This document shows positions 25,650-37,592 of a stretch of 64,000 nt of DNA, in pieces. Source of the stretch: Ziziphus jujuba (taxonomy: Eukaryota; Streptophyta; Magnoliopsida; Rosales; Rhamnaceae); contig NC_083386.1 of assembly GCF_031755915.1 (NCBI RefSeq), positions 19,391,001 to 19,455,000 of the forward strand, written 5' to 3'. Position 1 is the stretch's first letter. Every line of letters starts with the position of its first letter. Made by a program: the position numbers and the translations under genes. A model generated the notes under the pieces. The model was not told the origin of the DNA and searched no databases. It was given only the letters and a program-made list of their open reading frames with translations.

Positions 25650-28600
25650 TGTAGTATGATAGTAGCACAATAATTGATGATGGGAGTTGTGCAAATGTTG
25701 CTAGTATTTTGCTTGTTTGAAAACTAGATTTACCTACCTTTAAACATATAGATCTCTATATATTACAATGGTTGAATGATGGTGGTGATATAAAGGTAAC
25801 TCAACAAGTTAGGGTTACTTTTAATATTAAGAAATGCATTGATAAAGTTTTGTGTGGTGTAGTTCCTATGGAGGCTGGACATTTGTTATTAGGCCATCCT
25901 TGGCTATATTACAAAGATGCTTTGCATCATGGTCGAACTAATAAATATGAGTATAATTTTAAAAACAAAAGTGTTGACTTGCACTATTATCTCCTAGACA
26001 GGTATTGGAAGATCAAATGGCCATGCAAAAGTCAATAGGGAAGCAAATTGCAAGAGAGACCAAAAATCAAAAGGGAGAGAGAATGATTCCACCTTCGACT
26101 AACAACAAAAACTCAAAGGAGAGGAAATCACGTGAGGTTGAGCTGCATTCTAAGAAAGAGAGTGTTAAATCGCTTGGTGAAAGTGAGAGGAAAGAAAAAG
26201 GAAAACAAAAGGGAAAGAGGGGAAAGAAAACGAATGCATTTTATGCAAAACAAAGTGAAATTAAGAAATCTTTCTTGATCAAGAAGTCAATGTTTGTAAT
26301 AATTTATAAAGAATGTTATTTGAATTACTTGGCTAACCCTGATGATCCTATTTTGCCTAGTTTGTATGTCTCTTTTGCAGGAATATGAAAATATCTTTCC
26401 AGACGAAATTTCTAAAGGATTACCTCTATTAAAAGGAATTGAATATGACATAGATTTCATTCTTGGAGCTACAATTCTCAACAAGCCTGCATACAGAATC
26501 AATCTAGAGGAAATGAAGGAATTGCAACGTTAGGTAAGTGAACTTCTTGATAAAAACTATGTTAGAGAAAGTATGTGCTGTGCCTATGTTATTAGTGCCT
26601 TAAAAGGATGGAACATGGAGAATGTATGTCGATTGTAGAGCCATTAATAATATAACCATTAAGTATAGACATCTAATACCTAGGTTAGATGATATGATTG
26701 ATGAATTTAATGGTACTTGTATTTTCTCTAAAATGAATTTTAAAAGTGGATATCATCAAATTCACATGAAAAAAGGGTGATGAATGGAAAACAACTTTTA
26801 AAATTAAACATGGATTGTATGAATGGTTAGTTATGCCTTTTGGTTCAACTAATGTGCCTAATACATCTATGCATCCTATGAATTATGTTTTAATAGCACA
26901 TTTAGGAAACTTTGTTGTTGTGTATTTTGATGATATCTTTATATATAGTTGAAGTTTAGAAAGCATGCTAAGAATCTTAGAGCTATATGTGATGTTATAA
27001 GAAAAGAAAATTTGTATGCCAACCTTAAAAAATGTACGTTTTGCACTAGTAAATTTATATTTTTAGGTTTTGTTGTTAGTGCAGAAGACATCAAGGTTGA
27101 CAATGAAAAGATAAGAGTAATTAGGGAATGGCCAACCCCTACATCTATAACCATGTTAGAAGTTTTCATGGTTTTGGTTAGTTTTTGTAGGAGATTCTGA
27201 AAGACTTCAGTACCATTGTTACACCACTTACGTAAGTGATCAAGAAAGGTGTAAGCTTTAAATGGGGAAATGAGCAAAATGAGTATTTTAATTTGTTAAA
27301 AGATAAACTTACTAATGCACATTTTCTTTCTTTGCCTAACTTTGCTAAAAAATTTGAAGTTGAGTGTGATGCATCAGATATTGGTATAGGTGTTGTTCTT
27401 ATGCAAGAAGGTAGACCAATCGCTTATTTCAATGAAATTGAGTGGAGTTACATTGAATTATCCACCGTATGATAATGGGCTCTTTTCATTGGTTAGAACA
27501 TTGGAGATGTGGTAACATTACCTTTGGCCAAAAGAATTTGTACTACACACTGATCATGAGTCTTTAAAGCACTTGAAAGGTCAAACTAAACTCAATAGGC
27601 GTCATGGATGTTGGATGAAATTCATTGAGACCTTTTTATACGTAATCAAGCACAAATCAGGTAAAGATAATGTAGTGACTGATGTATTATCAAGAAAGTA
27701 TACTTTACCTTCCACTTTGCATACTAAGTTATTAGGGTTTGAACATATTAATAGTCTTTATGCAAGTGATGAAGAATTCACTGAAATTTATATGCAACGT
27801 GAAAGGCATGCTGAAGATAAGTTATATCTTTTTGATGGTTTCATCTTTAGGAATATAAATTATGCATTCTTAGGTGAAGTTTCCATGAATTATTAGTTAG
27901 AGAATCTCATTGTGGCAGTTTAATGAGACATTTTGGTGTACTTAAGACATTAGCATTATTATATAAATATTTTTATTGGCTTCGTATAAGAAAGGATATA
28001 GAAAAAATTTGTGACAAGTGTATTAAGTGTAAACAAGCCAAATCAAATTTAAACCTTTATGGATTATACACATCATTACCTATACCTAGTCATCCATGGA
28101 TTGATATCTTTATAAACATTGTATTAGGATTACCTAGAACAAAGAGTAGAAGGGATTCTATTTTTGTTGTGGTTGATCGGTTTTCTAAAATAACACTCTT
28201 TATTGCCTGTCATAAAATAAATGATGCAACCAATACTACGAATTTATTTTTCAAAGAAATTATTTGATTGCATGGTATACCTAGAACAATAGTTTCTGAT
28301 AGAGATGTTAAATTCCTAAGTCATTTTTGAAAGATTTTATGGGCTAAACTAGGTACTAAGTTGTTATTTTCTACTACTTATCATCTTCAAACTGATAGTC
28401 AAATGGTAGTAGTAAATAAAACTTTATCTACCTTGTTAAGAGCTTTAAATAGTAAAAACATTAAAACTTGGTAAAAGTATTTACCACATTTAGAGTTGGC
28501 ATACAATAGGACTATTTATTCTACTACTAATTTTTCACCTTTTGAACTTGTTTATGGTTTTAATCCTTTAACTTCATTTGATTTATTACCATTACCTTTA

Positions 28601-28860
28601 AGTAAAAAACTTAGTATAGATGGGAAGAGAAAAGTTGAATTGGTCAAGCTTCTATATGAAAAGGCATGTGCAAATGTAGGGAGGAAGATAAAGCAATATG
28701 CAAAACAAGATGCTATTTGAGCAAAGGAAATCAAAATTTATGCCAAGATGAGATGGACCATTGCAAGTATTACAGAATATTGGAAACAATGCTTATAAGC
28801 TAGATCTTCCAGTGAGTATAACATTAATGCTACTTTTAATATACTTGACTTATCCCTTTT
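25650..28860 (+). pseudogene. pol remnant (protease, RT, RNase H, integrase)
   Basis: Domains in order, in broken frames. Protease-like: IIDDGSCANVAS near 25670 and EAGHLLLGHPWLYYKDALHH near 25870. Reverse transcriptase: KPAYRINLEEMKELQR near 26480 and VYFDDIFIY near 26920. RNase H: FEVECDASDIGIGVVLMQE near 27360. Integrase: HHCC-type CDKCIKCKQAKS near 28010, catalytic-core VVVDRFSKITLFIACHK near 28170 and VSDRDVKFLSHF near 28300. C-terminal piece: GPLQVLQNIGNNAYKLDLP near 28755. Stops at about 26531, 27200, 27470, 27895, 28265 and 28718 break the frame. Confidence 0.85.
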
Positions 28861-28907
28861 TGATGTAGGTGACGATTTGAGGACAAATCATTTGCAAGAG
28901 GAGAGGA

Positions 28908-29277
28908 GGTTCATCATGGGATCACTCAAAGATGGAGTTCTAAGTCATTGGAGTTGCCAGCTGGACCAATTATAAAAGCTTATGCAAAGAGGTTTAAAGA
29001 AGTATTAAATAGTCTTATCCATGAGGTGTTTATCAATCAAGAGTGCAAGAGTTTTGCTAAGGAAGAATTAAAATTGACAACAATATTGAGCATTGAAGGT
29101 TGCGGATATAAAGGCCTAAAGGAGCTCAATGTTAGAGGTAATTTGATCATTTTCAATAGCATGATGATGTGGCATTTTAATAACATGATATCTTTGGACA
29201 CGTGCCATGACATGTGGCATCTAAATGGATGTTCAACATGGCTTGAAGAGAAAGAAATCAATTTGTTTCCTTTTTAG
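28908..29277 (+). repeat. Truncated 3' LTR fragment
   Basis: The first ~370 bp of the LTR follow the purine tract at 28894-28907. The fragment matches the two halves of the 5' LTR around the Harbinger insertion and gives the 'empty site' for that insertion. Similarity ends at 29277, and the remaining ~600 bp are absent. The 109-aa ORF across it is only LTR sequence. Confidence 0.75.
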
Positions 29278-30309
29278 ATCCAATTATTTTATGTGACTTT
29301 TGAAAGATTTTAAATGTTTCAAACTCTAATGAGTTCATAATGAACTTGTGTATCATGGCATTTAAATATTCTTGATATTTGAATTGATGTTTTATTTATT
29401 TTGAAAATTAATTGATTTTGAGAAAGCGGATTGGAAATTGCATATTTTTAAGCATATTTAAGTATTTTATATTTCTATGTGCATTTCACTGCTATATTTA
29501 TATTTTGGCATGAAATGATAATTTAGAATTTTAGAATATTTAAATAAATAGTTGGGGTTGAATATGAAATTATGTTTTATGATATAGTATTGTTTAAAAA
29601 AAAATATGATTTTACAAAGATTGTTTTACAGACTTACAAAGATTGCTTTATGAATATTGTACTGTTATTTTTTTATTGGTATACCATATAGTACCAGTGT
29701 CTCTGTTCAATAATATATTATAGCGCGTAAGTTTGCCACAATGCATGTAGTATGCTAAAGGTTGTGAGGTTGGGTTCATTCCACATGTTCATTATTACCA
29801 TGAAACATTTCCTACATTAAACGTCGTGAGGTGGGTTCACTTCACATGTTTCTTTCTTTTACTATTGAGTAGTTTTCTGGGATGCAGTGCACCATTTGAT
29901 AACACTAGGTATATCGTATGATATATTATTTATATTTCTAAGTGCATTGTTGATTTTCTAATATTTGTGGTTTTACTATATGTTAATAATTATTTTGTAA
30001 AATTATGTTTATATTATTTTATATTCAATTTATAATATTTTAATAATCATTGATTTTATACTATTTGAGCATTGGTCTTATGATATTGATTCAAGGTACA
30101 AATTGGATTTTGTGAAATTATTTTAAATGAGAAACCTTGCATATGATAGGTCTAATGTTGATGATAATATTGTGGATATTAAAGAGAAGATAAATGCATT
30201 ATAATAATTACATGCTTAGAAATTGAAGCTTTGTTAGACATTAGATGAGATTGAATTATTTAGATAGTATAATAGGCAATAATGACTTGGAATGTGTTAA
30301 TCAGCTTTG
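29278..30309. other. AT-rich DNA between 3' LTR fragment and transposase remnant
   Basis: I recognise no gene. A GTTGTGAGGTTGGGTTCATTCCACATGTT-like segment near 29760 recurs at about 29825 (CGTCGTGAGGTGGGTTCACTTCACATGTT), a short direct repeat of unknown origin. It may be left-hand DNA of the Harbinger element whose left end I could not find. Confidence 0.35.
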
Positions 30310-31455
30310 AGTGGATAGAAGAACTTTTGGAATATTATATGAACTACTTTATAGTGATAGAAGGATCAAGAATGATGGTGTAGTATTATTAGAAGTGTAA
30401 GCGTGTATGTTTTTATATATACTTGCTCACCATATCAAGAATCATACAGTTGGGAATAAATTTAAGAGATCTGCAGAAACAATTAGTAGGTATTTGAATT
30501 CTATATTATATGGTGTATTATGGTTGTAAGATAAGTTACTTCATGTTCTAAAATCAGTTCGTAAAATTGTACCGATGATAGATGGAGATGGTTTAAGATA
30601 AGCTAACAAAAGTATAGAAAATTTTTAGTATATTTGTATTTTGTTATTTATACATTAATCATCTATACTTTACATAGGATTGCTTCGGTGCATTGGATGG
30701 AACTTATATTAAGTTTTGTATGTTCAAACATGACAAACTAAGTTACTCAACCAAAAAAAAGAGAAATTGTAACCAATGTTTTTGGTGTTTATTCACGTGA
30801 TATGAAGTTTAACTTTGTGTTACAACAGTGGGAAGGCTCTGTCTCTGATTCTAAAGTACTTTAGGATGTAGTAATTAGGCCAAACAGATTAAGAGTTCTC
30901 ATAGGTATATAAAAATTTTTGTAATTCAGGTGATTGAATAATAAAATAAAAAACACCTACAAAAACTAATGTTTTCTCTTCATAATATATGAAATTTTTA
31001 CCTTATGGATGGTAGGTACACAAATGGGGAAATATTTCTTGCACTTTAAAAAGGAACTCGATAATACTGATTAGAATAAAAAGATGGTAGTTAACCTACT
31101 AACCCTACGGAATCCTTTAATATGAAACATTCTGTAGCGAAAAATGTAATAGAAAGATGTGTTGAATTGCTTAAGATGCGACAGAGTATCTTAAGGAGTC
31201 CATCCTTTTACCCAATCAAAACTCGATGTCGAATAACTATTGCATGTTGCTTGTTACATAACTTTATTAGAGATGAAATGATTATCGATTGAATGGAGAA
31301 TGAAGCAAATATTAATGGTAGAAATATAGCAAATAAAGAAAGCAAGGGAATAGGTACAATTGGTACAATCGATTCTTCAAATGAATGGATAACTTGGAGG
31401 GATAACTTAGCAAGTCAAATATATGAAGAGTGGAGAGAAAATAGGCACCAGTAAC
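30310..31455 (+). pseudogene. PIF/Harbinger (HARBI1-like) transposase remnant
   Basis: Degenerate DDE transposase. Recognisable pieces across several frames: VDRRTFGILYELL near 30310, KNHTVGNKFKRSAETISRYL near 30440, FGALDGTYIKF (first catalytic Asp) near 30685, a WEGSVSDSKVL block (second Asp region) near 30830, and a C-terminal block KHSVAKNVIERCVELLKMRQ near 31130 running to EEWRENRHQ and a stop at 31455. Several stops, including one just after SDSKVL, and frameshifts abolish the ORF. It matches plant 'putative nuclease HARBI1' proteins. The Myb/SANT ORF1 downstream supports the family call. Confidence 0.75.
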
Positions 31456-32229
31456 TTGTATTTCTATATTTGACTTCTGGTGATGAAAATATTGTTTTTG
31501 TATTTTAACATTATGTATGTTTGGACTATTATGACTTTTTAGTTTATTTGATATTTGTACTTATTTTTTTGCTTATCTATAATTTATTCAAACTGTAATT
31601 TTTTATTTCGGGTCCAGAGAACTAATTCATCACTATATCTTTGGCAATCTTTATACTTGGACTTTATTTATACAAAATTATATATATATATTTATATATA
31701 TCAATAAGATATTAGAAACAATCAAGAAGGTCCACATAGATTTATATGCAATAATAAAGATCTTAGCTTTGACTCTTAAATTATATATGAAAGAAAGTAT
31801 GATGGAAAATCTTATTTTTTATGCCAAAACAATAACACTCAAGAAGGTTCATTATTATTTTTTATTATGGGATTTTTAAGTTGTTTTTTATTTTATGTTT
31901 TCAGTTGTGCTAATAATGATCTCCTAATTCATTCAATAAGCACAGGAAGAAATTACCATGTCAATTGATGTTTATTTTCTTCTTCCAAATATATTTTCTT
32001 TTACATTTATTTATATATATATATATATTTTATGAACATTAATTATGCAAATTCTTGTGTTGATATTTGTAGGACATGCTTAGTTAATTTGGAATTAACA
32101 AATTTTGAGACTTCTCAACAATATATATATGTTAAAATAAACTATTTAGGAAAGTATAGTATATGAATTAAGCTGTCATGATATTTTATTGTGAATGTGT
32201 TTAAAATTATTAATATGCATGTTTAGAAA
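31456..32229. other. AT-rich spacer inside the Harbinger region
   Basis: Non-coding, with TA-rich stretches near 31680 and 32010, lying between the transposase and ORF1 remnants. Nothing else recognised. Confidence 0.4.
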
Positions 32230-32960
32230 TGATTGGACAAAGTAGTCAATCAAAATCAAGATGGTCATAGACTCAGTTGAAGAAAAAGTTTTACTATTTA
32301 TTTGAAGATATAATGGCATGTGGATTTTAGCATGATAATGGATCTTTCAAACCTGGAACACTGACCGTCTTGAGAAGGTCTCGGAAGCATGATTTTCTAA
32401 TTTATAGATTCAAGGTTGATGCCTTGAAAAAACAATGTGGATTTGTATTTGACATACTTAGTGCAAATGGATTTGCATGGAATGATATGCTAAAATGCAT
32501 TGAGATGGATAATGATGAGGTATGAGATAATGATGGCCAGGTTTAACTTAAGACTAGTAGATAAATTTATTTTTTAGAATATTTACATTACAACAATATA
32601 ATTAAATTTAGTTTTTTTATACTGTAGCACAACAAGAATGCTGATGGATGGAAATGAAAACATTTTTCTATATTTAACAAATTGGCTAATATTTTTGAAA
32701 AAAATATGGCAACTGGGAGAGAAGCTAAAACTCTTATTCATATGGTTGAAGAGGTAAATAGAGAAAAAAGCATTAATACTCTTGATGTGGAAGATAGCTC
32801 TCCAATTTCGATGCAAAATAGGTCAACTGCTACTTTCACATATAAAAAGAGAAAAGAAACATATTCTAACAATGTTGAGGAGGTTGTATTTACTTTATTT
32901 CTGCAAATGTTTGACAAATCTATCGATCAATTGAAGGTGATAGAAAATACCTTGTAAAAG
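32176..32960 (+). pseudogene. Harbinger ORF1 (Myb/SANT-like) remnant, copy 1
   Basis: The pieces MIGQSSQSKSRWS, CGFVFDILSANGFAWNDMLK near 32440, and the open segment 32682-32957 (MANIFEKNMATGREAKTLIH, then VEEVNREKSINTL) follow the layout of plant Myb/SANT-like DNA-binding proteins encoded by Harbinger elements as their second protein. Internal stops occur near 32275 and 32330. A second, more decayed copy lies beyond the MULE-like insertion at about 34030. Confidence 0.65.
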
Positions 32961-33005
32961 GCCATGAAGGTTGGACATATTTTATTGTGAATGTGTTTAA
33001 AATTA

Positions 33006-33484
33006 GACGTATTGGCAGTAAGCACCCCATACTTTATCAAGATTAAGACATTACACCCTAAACTTTTTTTTTCTAACATTTTGCACCCCAAATTTCCTTT
33101 TTGCTTACACCGTTGGTTTTTCTGTTAAAAATGCATAATGAAATAATCAAATGCCAGTAGATTAGGTAATTTTACAATTTTTAGGCTCCATTTGGAGTTC
33201 AAGAAATGTGTAGGAAAAAATTTAAGGGCAAAAAAAAGGGGGGAAAAAATCTTCGATCCATTGCTAAAATGGAGTTTTGCTTTCCTAAAATATCAGTTAG
33301 AGAGAAAGAGAGGAGACAGACAGAAAGAGTTATAAAGAAAGAGAGAGTACAAAGAGATAGAGACAAAGAGATTTACAAAGAAAAAGATAGTATGTAACCA
33401 AAAAAAAAAAAAAAGAGGACAGAGAAAGAGAAAAGAGAGAGAGACAGAGAGAGTCACAAAGAAAGAGAGAGTACACTAAAAAAA

Positions 33485-33521
<37 letters not shown>

Positions 33522-34022
33522 ACAGAGAAAGAGAGGGTACACCATAAAAAGAGGACAAAGACAGAGAAAGAGGAGAGAGAGAGAGAGAGAACTTCATTCC
33601 CTCATAGCTTTGAGATTGTTGGTGGTACTAAGAGTGGTGGTTTGAAAGAAGAAGAAGAAAAAGAAAAAGAAGGGGTTTTGGGTTTGAAAGAGCACGTGGG
33701 GAGGGAAAAAGGTGAGGAATGAAAGAGAACAGACATGGATATAGAGGGAAGAAGAAGAAGAAGAAGAAGGAGAAGGGATTTCGATGAAAAAATTCCTCAA
33801 ATGAAACCCTAATTTCTAAATTAAGATCAGTGAAGTGACCTGATCTAACCTTGTTTGATGAGCACGTGCAAGGCACCTGATCATTCCGTTATGTATTTTT
33901 AACATAAAAACTAATTGTGCAAGCAAAAAGAAAGTTTGGAGTGCATAATGCCAGGAAAAAAAAGTTTAGGATGTAATGTGTCAATCTTGATAAATTTCGA
34001 AGTGCTTGGCTGTTGATATCCG
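33006..34022. mobile_element. MULE-like non-autonomous element with long TIRs and 9-bp TSD
   Basis: About 120-130 bp at each end form imperfect inverted repeats, with shared blocks TTTATCAAGATT, ACATTACA-CCTAAACTTTTTTT and CTTTTTGCTTACAC/CTTTTTGCTTGCAC. The flanks are TTAAAATTA (32997-33005) and TTAAAGTTA (34023-34031), a 9-bp target-site duplication with one mismatch, typical of Mutator-like elements. The uninterrupted site (GTTTAAAATTATTAATATGC) is present at about 32201 in the tandem copy. The interior is purine-rich (GA repeats 33290-33780) with no transposase. Confidence 0.8.
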
Positions 34023-34027
34023 TTAAA

Positions 34028-34560
34028 GTTATTAATACGCATATTTAGAAATGATTAGATGAAATAGTCAATTAAAATCAAGATGGTCATAGACTAAGAT
34101 TGAAGAAGAAGCTTTACTACCTATATTTGAAGATATAATAGCATATGGATTTCGGTGTGATAATGCATCTTTCAATCATATAGATTCAAAGTTGATGCAA
34201 TGGAAAAAACAATATAGAATTGTATTTGATATGATGCAATGTAAAAACCAATATGGAATTGTATTTGACATGCTTAATATAAATGGATTTGCATGGAAGG
34301 ATGTGCTGTAATGCATTTGTAATATGCATTTGGGATAATGATGTTCAACTTTAACTTAAAACTAGTAGATAAATTTATTTTTATAATATTTAGATCATAA
34401 CAATATCAATTGAAGGTGATAACAAATACCTTTGTGAAAGATCATGAAGATCGACCTGATATTTCTAATGATTTGAAAGATATAGTAGAGAAGCCTCATT
34501 ATCTTACAACATTTAAATCCATTTATGGTGAGGGAGATGTTTATGAGGAGGTTACTTAGA
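34028..34560 (+). pseudogene. Harbinger ORF1 remnant, copy 2
   Basis: From ATTAATACGCATATTTAGAAATGATTAG onward it aligns with 32201-32560 (copy 1), including CAAGATGGTCATAGACT and GGATTTGCATGGAA segments, then differs by a small internal duplication near 34200-34270 (CAATATGGAATTGTATTTGA). It is heavily decayed, with no useful ORF. The copy begins left of the MULE-like element (about 32975), so the MULE landed at the start of this duplicate. Confidence 0.6.
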
Positions 34561-34935
34561 CAAATGAAAGGAGTTTCATCAAGTTTGAAGGACTAACTTT
34601 GCTATATTGCTTTATGGTTGCATTCTAAGAATTTTATTTAGCTATAGTTTGAATTGTGTAAACCTTATTTGCTTAAATGAGTGTTGTGTGCTTAGTATGG
34701 ATTATGAAAACTTTATTTACTTATTTGTTGCATTATTATGGATCTTTCAAAATATGTTTGAACAATTATATAGAATTTTATTATGTTATGTGTTGTTACA
34801 ATTATAAATTATGAAGTATTTTTTACGTTTAAATTACAGTTTAGATTATATTTTGGTTTTTCATTATATATATAATTTTTTAAATTGTCTTTACATTTGG
34901 ATTGTAATATATAGTGTTATTTTTCTATATATATA

Positions 34936-35360
34936 GATTGGATATGATTTATGCAACTGTTTATGTTATTTTTAAAGGTCAAATGATAGCAGTTTATCGC
35001 TCATAGCCTGAATGTTAAGAATAAATTAATAAATTAAAAAAACAAAACATATATTAATCATATTCTTCATTATAAGAATGTTAAAATAAATATATCCTAT
35101 ACCTTCAATATTAAAAGAAGGTTTCTCCGAAAATATGGTCAAATATGAATGATCAATCTCATCCACTTTATGAAAAAAATTATAATGGATATGATTTGTG
35201 CAACTGTTTATGTTGTTTTTAAAGGTCAAAAGATAAAAGTTTATCACTCATAGCCTGAATGTCAAGAATAATTTAATAAATTCAAAAAAAACATATATTA
35301 ATCATATTCTTCACTATAAGAAGCTCAAAATAAATATATCCTATACCTTTAACATCAAAA
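34936..35360. repeat. About 250-bp tandem repeat in the Harbinger 3' region
   Basis: Two adjacent copies, about 34936-35187 and 35188-35360 onward, share GGATATGATTT-TGCAACTGTTTATGTT, TTTAAAGGTCAAA-GATA, CATAGCCTGAATGT-AAGAATAA and ACATATATTAATCATATTCTTCA-TATAAGAA blocks. The second copy continues into sequence shared with the nested element at 21830-22030. Confidence 0.75.
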
Positions 35361-36003
35361 GAAGGCTTCTCCAAAAAATATGTTCAAATGAGAATAATCA
35401 ATCTTATCCAATCTATGAAAAAGAATTATAATGGATAGAAAATCTTTATTCTTAGGTGCATTGTAGGAGTAGTATTCATGAGTATAGTTACAAAAATATT
35501 AAATTGATGATATGTAGATGATATGTAATATGTATTAGCTTCATAATTTTATTTTTATTGAAAATTGTAGAATGGCTAAATTCACTTTAAAGAGATACCA
35601 AAAAAGGGGTTTGCAAAACGTAATTTATAAAATTTGGGATCATTTGGTAAAACCTAGATTCTATTGTGAATTTAGTCATTTAAAAATTTTCTTTTCGAGG
35701 TATTTTTTTTTTAAACTCTATGAAACCATTATTTTTTTAATTATTTAATATCAAACTATATTATTGTCATAGATTATATAGAGTAACAGATGATATTTTT
35801 GTAATGTTCATTTTTTTAATAACAATCATTTATAAAATAAAAAATAGTTTAGTAAAGTATGTTGTACTAACAAAGTACTATTTTATACGATCCTGCACCA
35901 AATACAAGATATGTATAATATAATATATTCTAGCACAATTCAATACAATACAGTTCATATCAATATAATTCAGCACAATACAACAATGTGTACTAAACAA
36001 CCC
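35086..36003. mobile_element. Right-hand end of a PIF/Harbinger element
   Basis: This segment resembles the right part of the element at 19893-22365: an ACCTTTAACATCAAA-GA block, GTTACAAAA-TATTAAA, a CATTTTTTTAATAACAATCATTTA block, CAATACAATACAG-TCATA, and a terminal complement GGGTTGTTTAGTACACATTG. It probably marks the right terminus, near 36003, of the Harbinger element whose transposase lies at 30310. No matching left end or target duplication was found. Confidence 0.55.
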
Positions 36004-37147
36004 TTTTAGGTATGATTTTTCTCCTATTTTTGTTTGGATTATGATCAATAATTGTGATTTCTTCAAAACCCCAATGATTTTTTTTTTTTTTTACCAAAAG
36101 AAACGTATGCCAAAAATAATGTATTCTATATTTTTAGGCATGGATTTTTTTAATCCAAGCATATTTTGTTTTTTTTATTACGAATGATTATATATATGTA
36201 TGTATATACGCATGTATATGTTTGGGTTAATTGTTAATTAGTACCTTAAAGTTTAAGAGTTATGAGAATTGAACTCGAAAGTTTAGAATTACTTGAATTG
36301 AATCTTAAAGTTTTTAATTTGTTGTAAATCAGTCCAAATGGTATTAATTTTATTGTTAGATGATATTTGCATGCTGATACCATACTAATGTCATAATTCA
36401 TTTTTAGCCAAAAAAATTGAAAAAAATAAATTCTTATTTTTTCATTTTTATATTTATCATTTTTTATTTGGAAAAATTCTATCCATTTCTATATTATTTA
36501 AATTAAAATTACAAAAAATATAAATATTTTTGGATCTAAAATTAGATCAAAAAATAAAAATAAAATTTATTAAACAAAAAAGTAAATAAAATAAATTTAC
36601 TAGACCAAAAATTAAAAATATTTTTTTTACACCTAAACCATAAAAAAATTAGACCAAAATTACAAAAATATAATTTAGACAAAAATAAAAATAAAATTAA
36701 ATGTGAAATTTTGCTTTAGTAAAAATATTTTTATTAGATCAAAAATTAAATAAATTAATTTTATATCAAAAATTTATAATAATTTTTTTACAATCGAACC
36801 ATAGAAAAATAAAATTTAAACAAAAATAAAAACAAATTAAAAATTTTTGATGCTTTCATATTTTGGTCTAATATAAAAAATACAAATAAATTTATTATTA
36901 TCGATTTTAATATTTATATTTATATTTATATTTTTATTTGGTCTAATAATTTATTTTTAGATCCTTATATTTTTAAGTAAAAGTCATTAAATTTATTTTT
37001 AATTTTCTTATGGTTGTTTATTCGTTATCGAATTTAGTGATTTGAAAGTGAATGTAGGTAGATTTGCCATCCTTTTCTTATACCAAAATAAAAAATATAA
37101 AATTAAATTTATTCTTATTTTTTGTCTAATTTATATATATGGAAATT
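36004..37147. other. AT-rich intergenic DNA
   Basis: No gene seen. 36225-36400 resembles common plant repeat DNA (TACCTTAAAGTTTAAG followed by a related CTTAAAGTTTTTAA), and 36480-36990 is very AT-rich with repeated TTAGACCAAAAAT-like motifs. Confidence 0.4.
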
Positions 37148-37290
37148 CTATGGTGAGGACAGTCCGCATTAGGACCGCAGTATTAGTGACGGTTTTTCAT
37201 AGTATTAACGATGATTTTTTAGAAAATCGTCACCAATACTATGAAAAACCGTCGCTAATATTGTAGTCCGCATGACCGTCCGCACTATAG
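37148..37290. mobile_element. Hairpin-forming (palindromic) MITE-like element
   Basis: An almost continuous inverted repeat: the arm with GTCCGCATTAGGACCGCAG, TATTAGTGACGGTTTTTCAT and AGTATTAACGATGATTTT is followed, after a loop of a few bases, by its near-complement ending CTACAATATTAGCGACGG on the complement strand and closing with GTCCGCA. The arms are about 60 bp. Its folded form would be a long stem. No target duplication could be fixed. Confidence 0.65.
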
Positions 37291-37592
37291 ATGGACTGTT
37301 TATATATATATAGAGGATTCTATAGGACCGATTTGTTTGTGTTTCATCCGGACCAAAAACGTGAAAGTATTGTTGACCGTTGGATTAAAATCAACGGTTC
37401 AGTTTACAATTCCAATTTTTCTTCTCGAAAAACCTGCTCCCACATGCTTCCCTGCTCTCACAAGCTTCCCTGCTAATCTCAGCAAATTAATTTACAAGAG
37501 ACACATAATCAGCTGAGCTTAAATCCAAATTTAGCAAACCAAATTTATAAAAAAAAAAAAACCACAAGCCTGTATAAGACATCCATTATTCG

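Larger units (their letters stand above)
19756..29277 (+). mobile_element. Decayed Ty3/Gypsy LTR retrotransposon with nested insertion
   Basis: A plus-strand LTR element: 5' LTR (19756-23206, split by a Harbinger-type insertion), primer binding site at 23211, gag-like region, protease, reverse transcriptase, RNase H, integrase, a purine tract (AAGAGGAGAGGAGG at about 28894-28907), then the first ~370 bp of the 3' LTR. The RT-RNase H-integrase order is that of Ty3/Gypsy. Stops and frame changes run through gag and pol, so the copy is dead. The 3' LTR similarity stops after TTTCCTTTTTAG at 29277; the rest of that LTR is missing. The left edge is set where similarity to the 3' copy begins and is accurate only to about 10 bases. 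Confidence 0.85.

Noticed and set aside
28948..29277. 109-codon plus-strand ORF after the integrase
   Set aside because: It lies wholly in the 3' LTR fragment and is also present, interrupted, in the 5' LTR.
33330..33876. Serine/leucine- and phenylalanine-rich minus-strand ORFs
   Set aside because: They come from GA/CT repeats inside the MULE-like element and are compositional artefacts.
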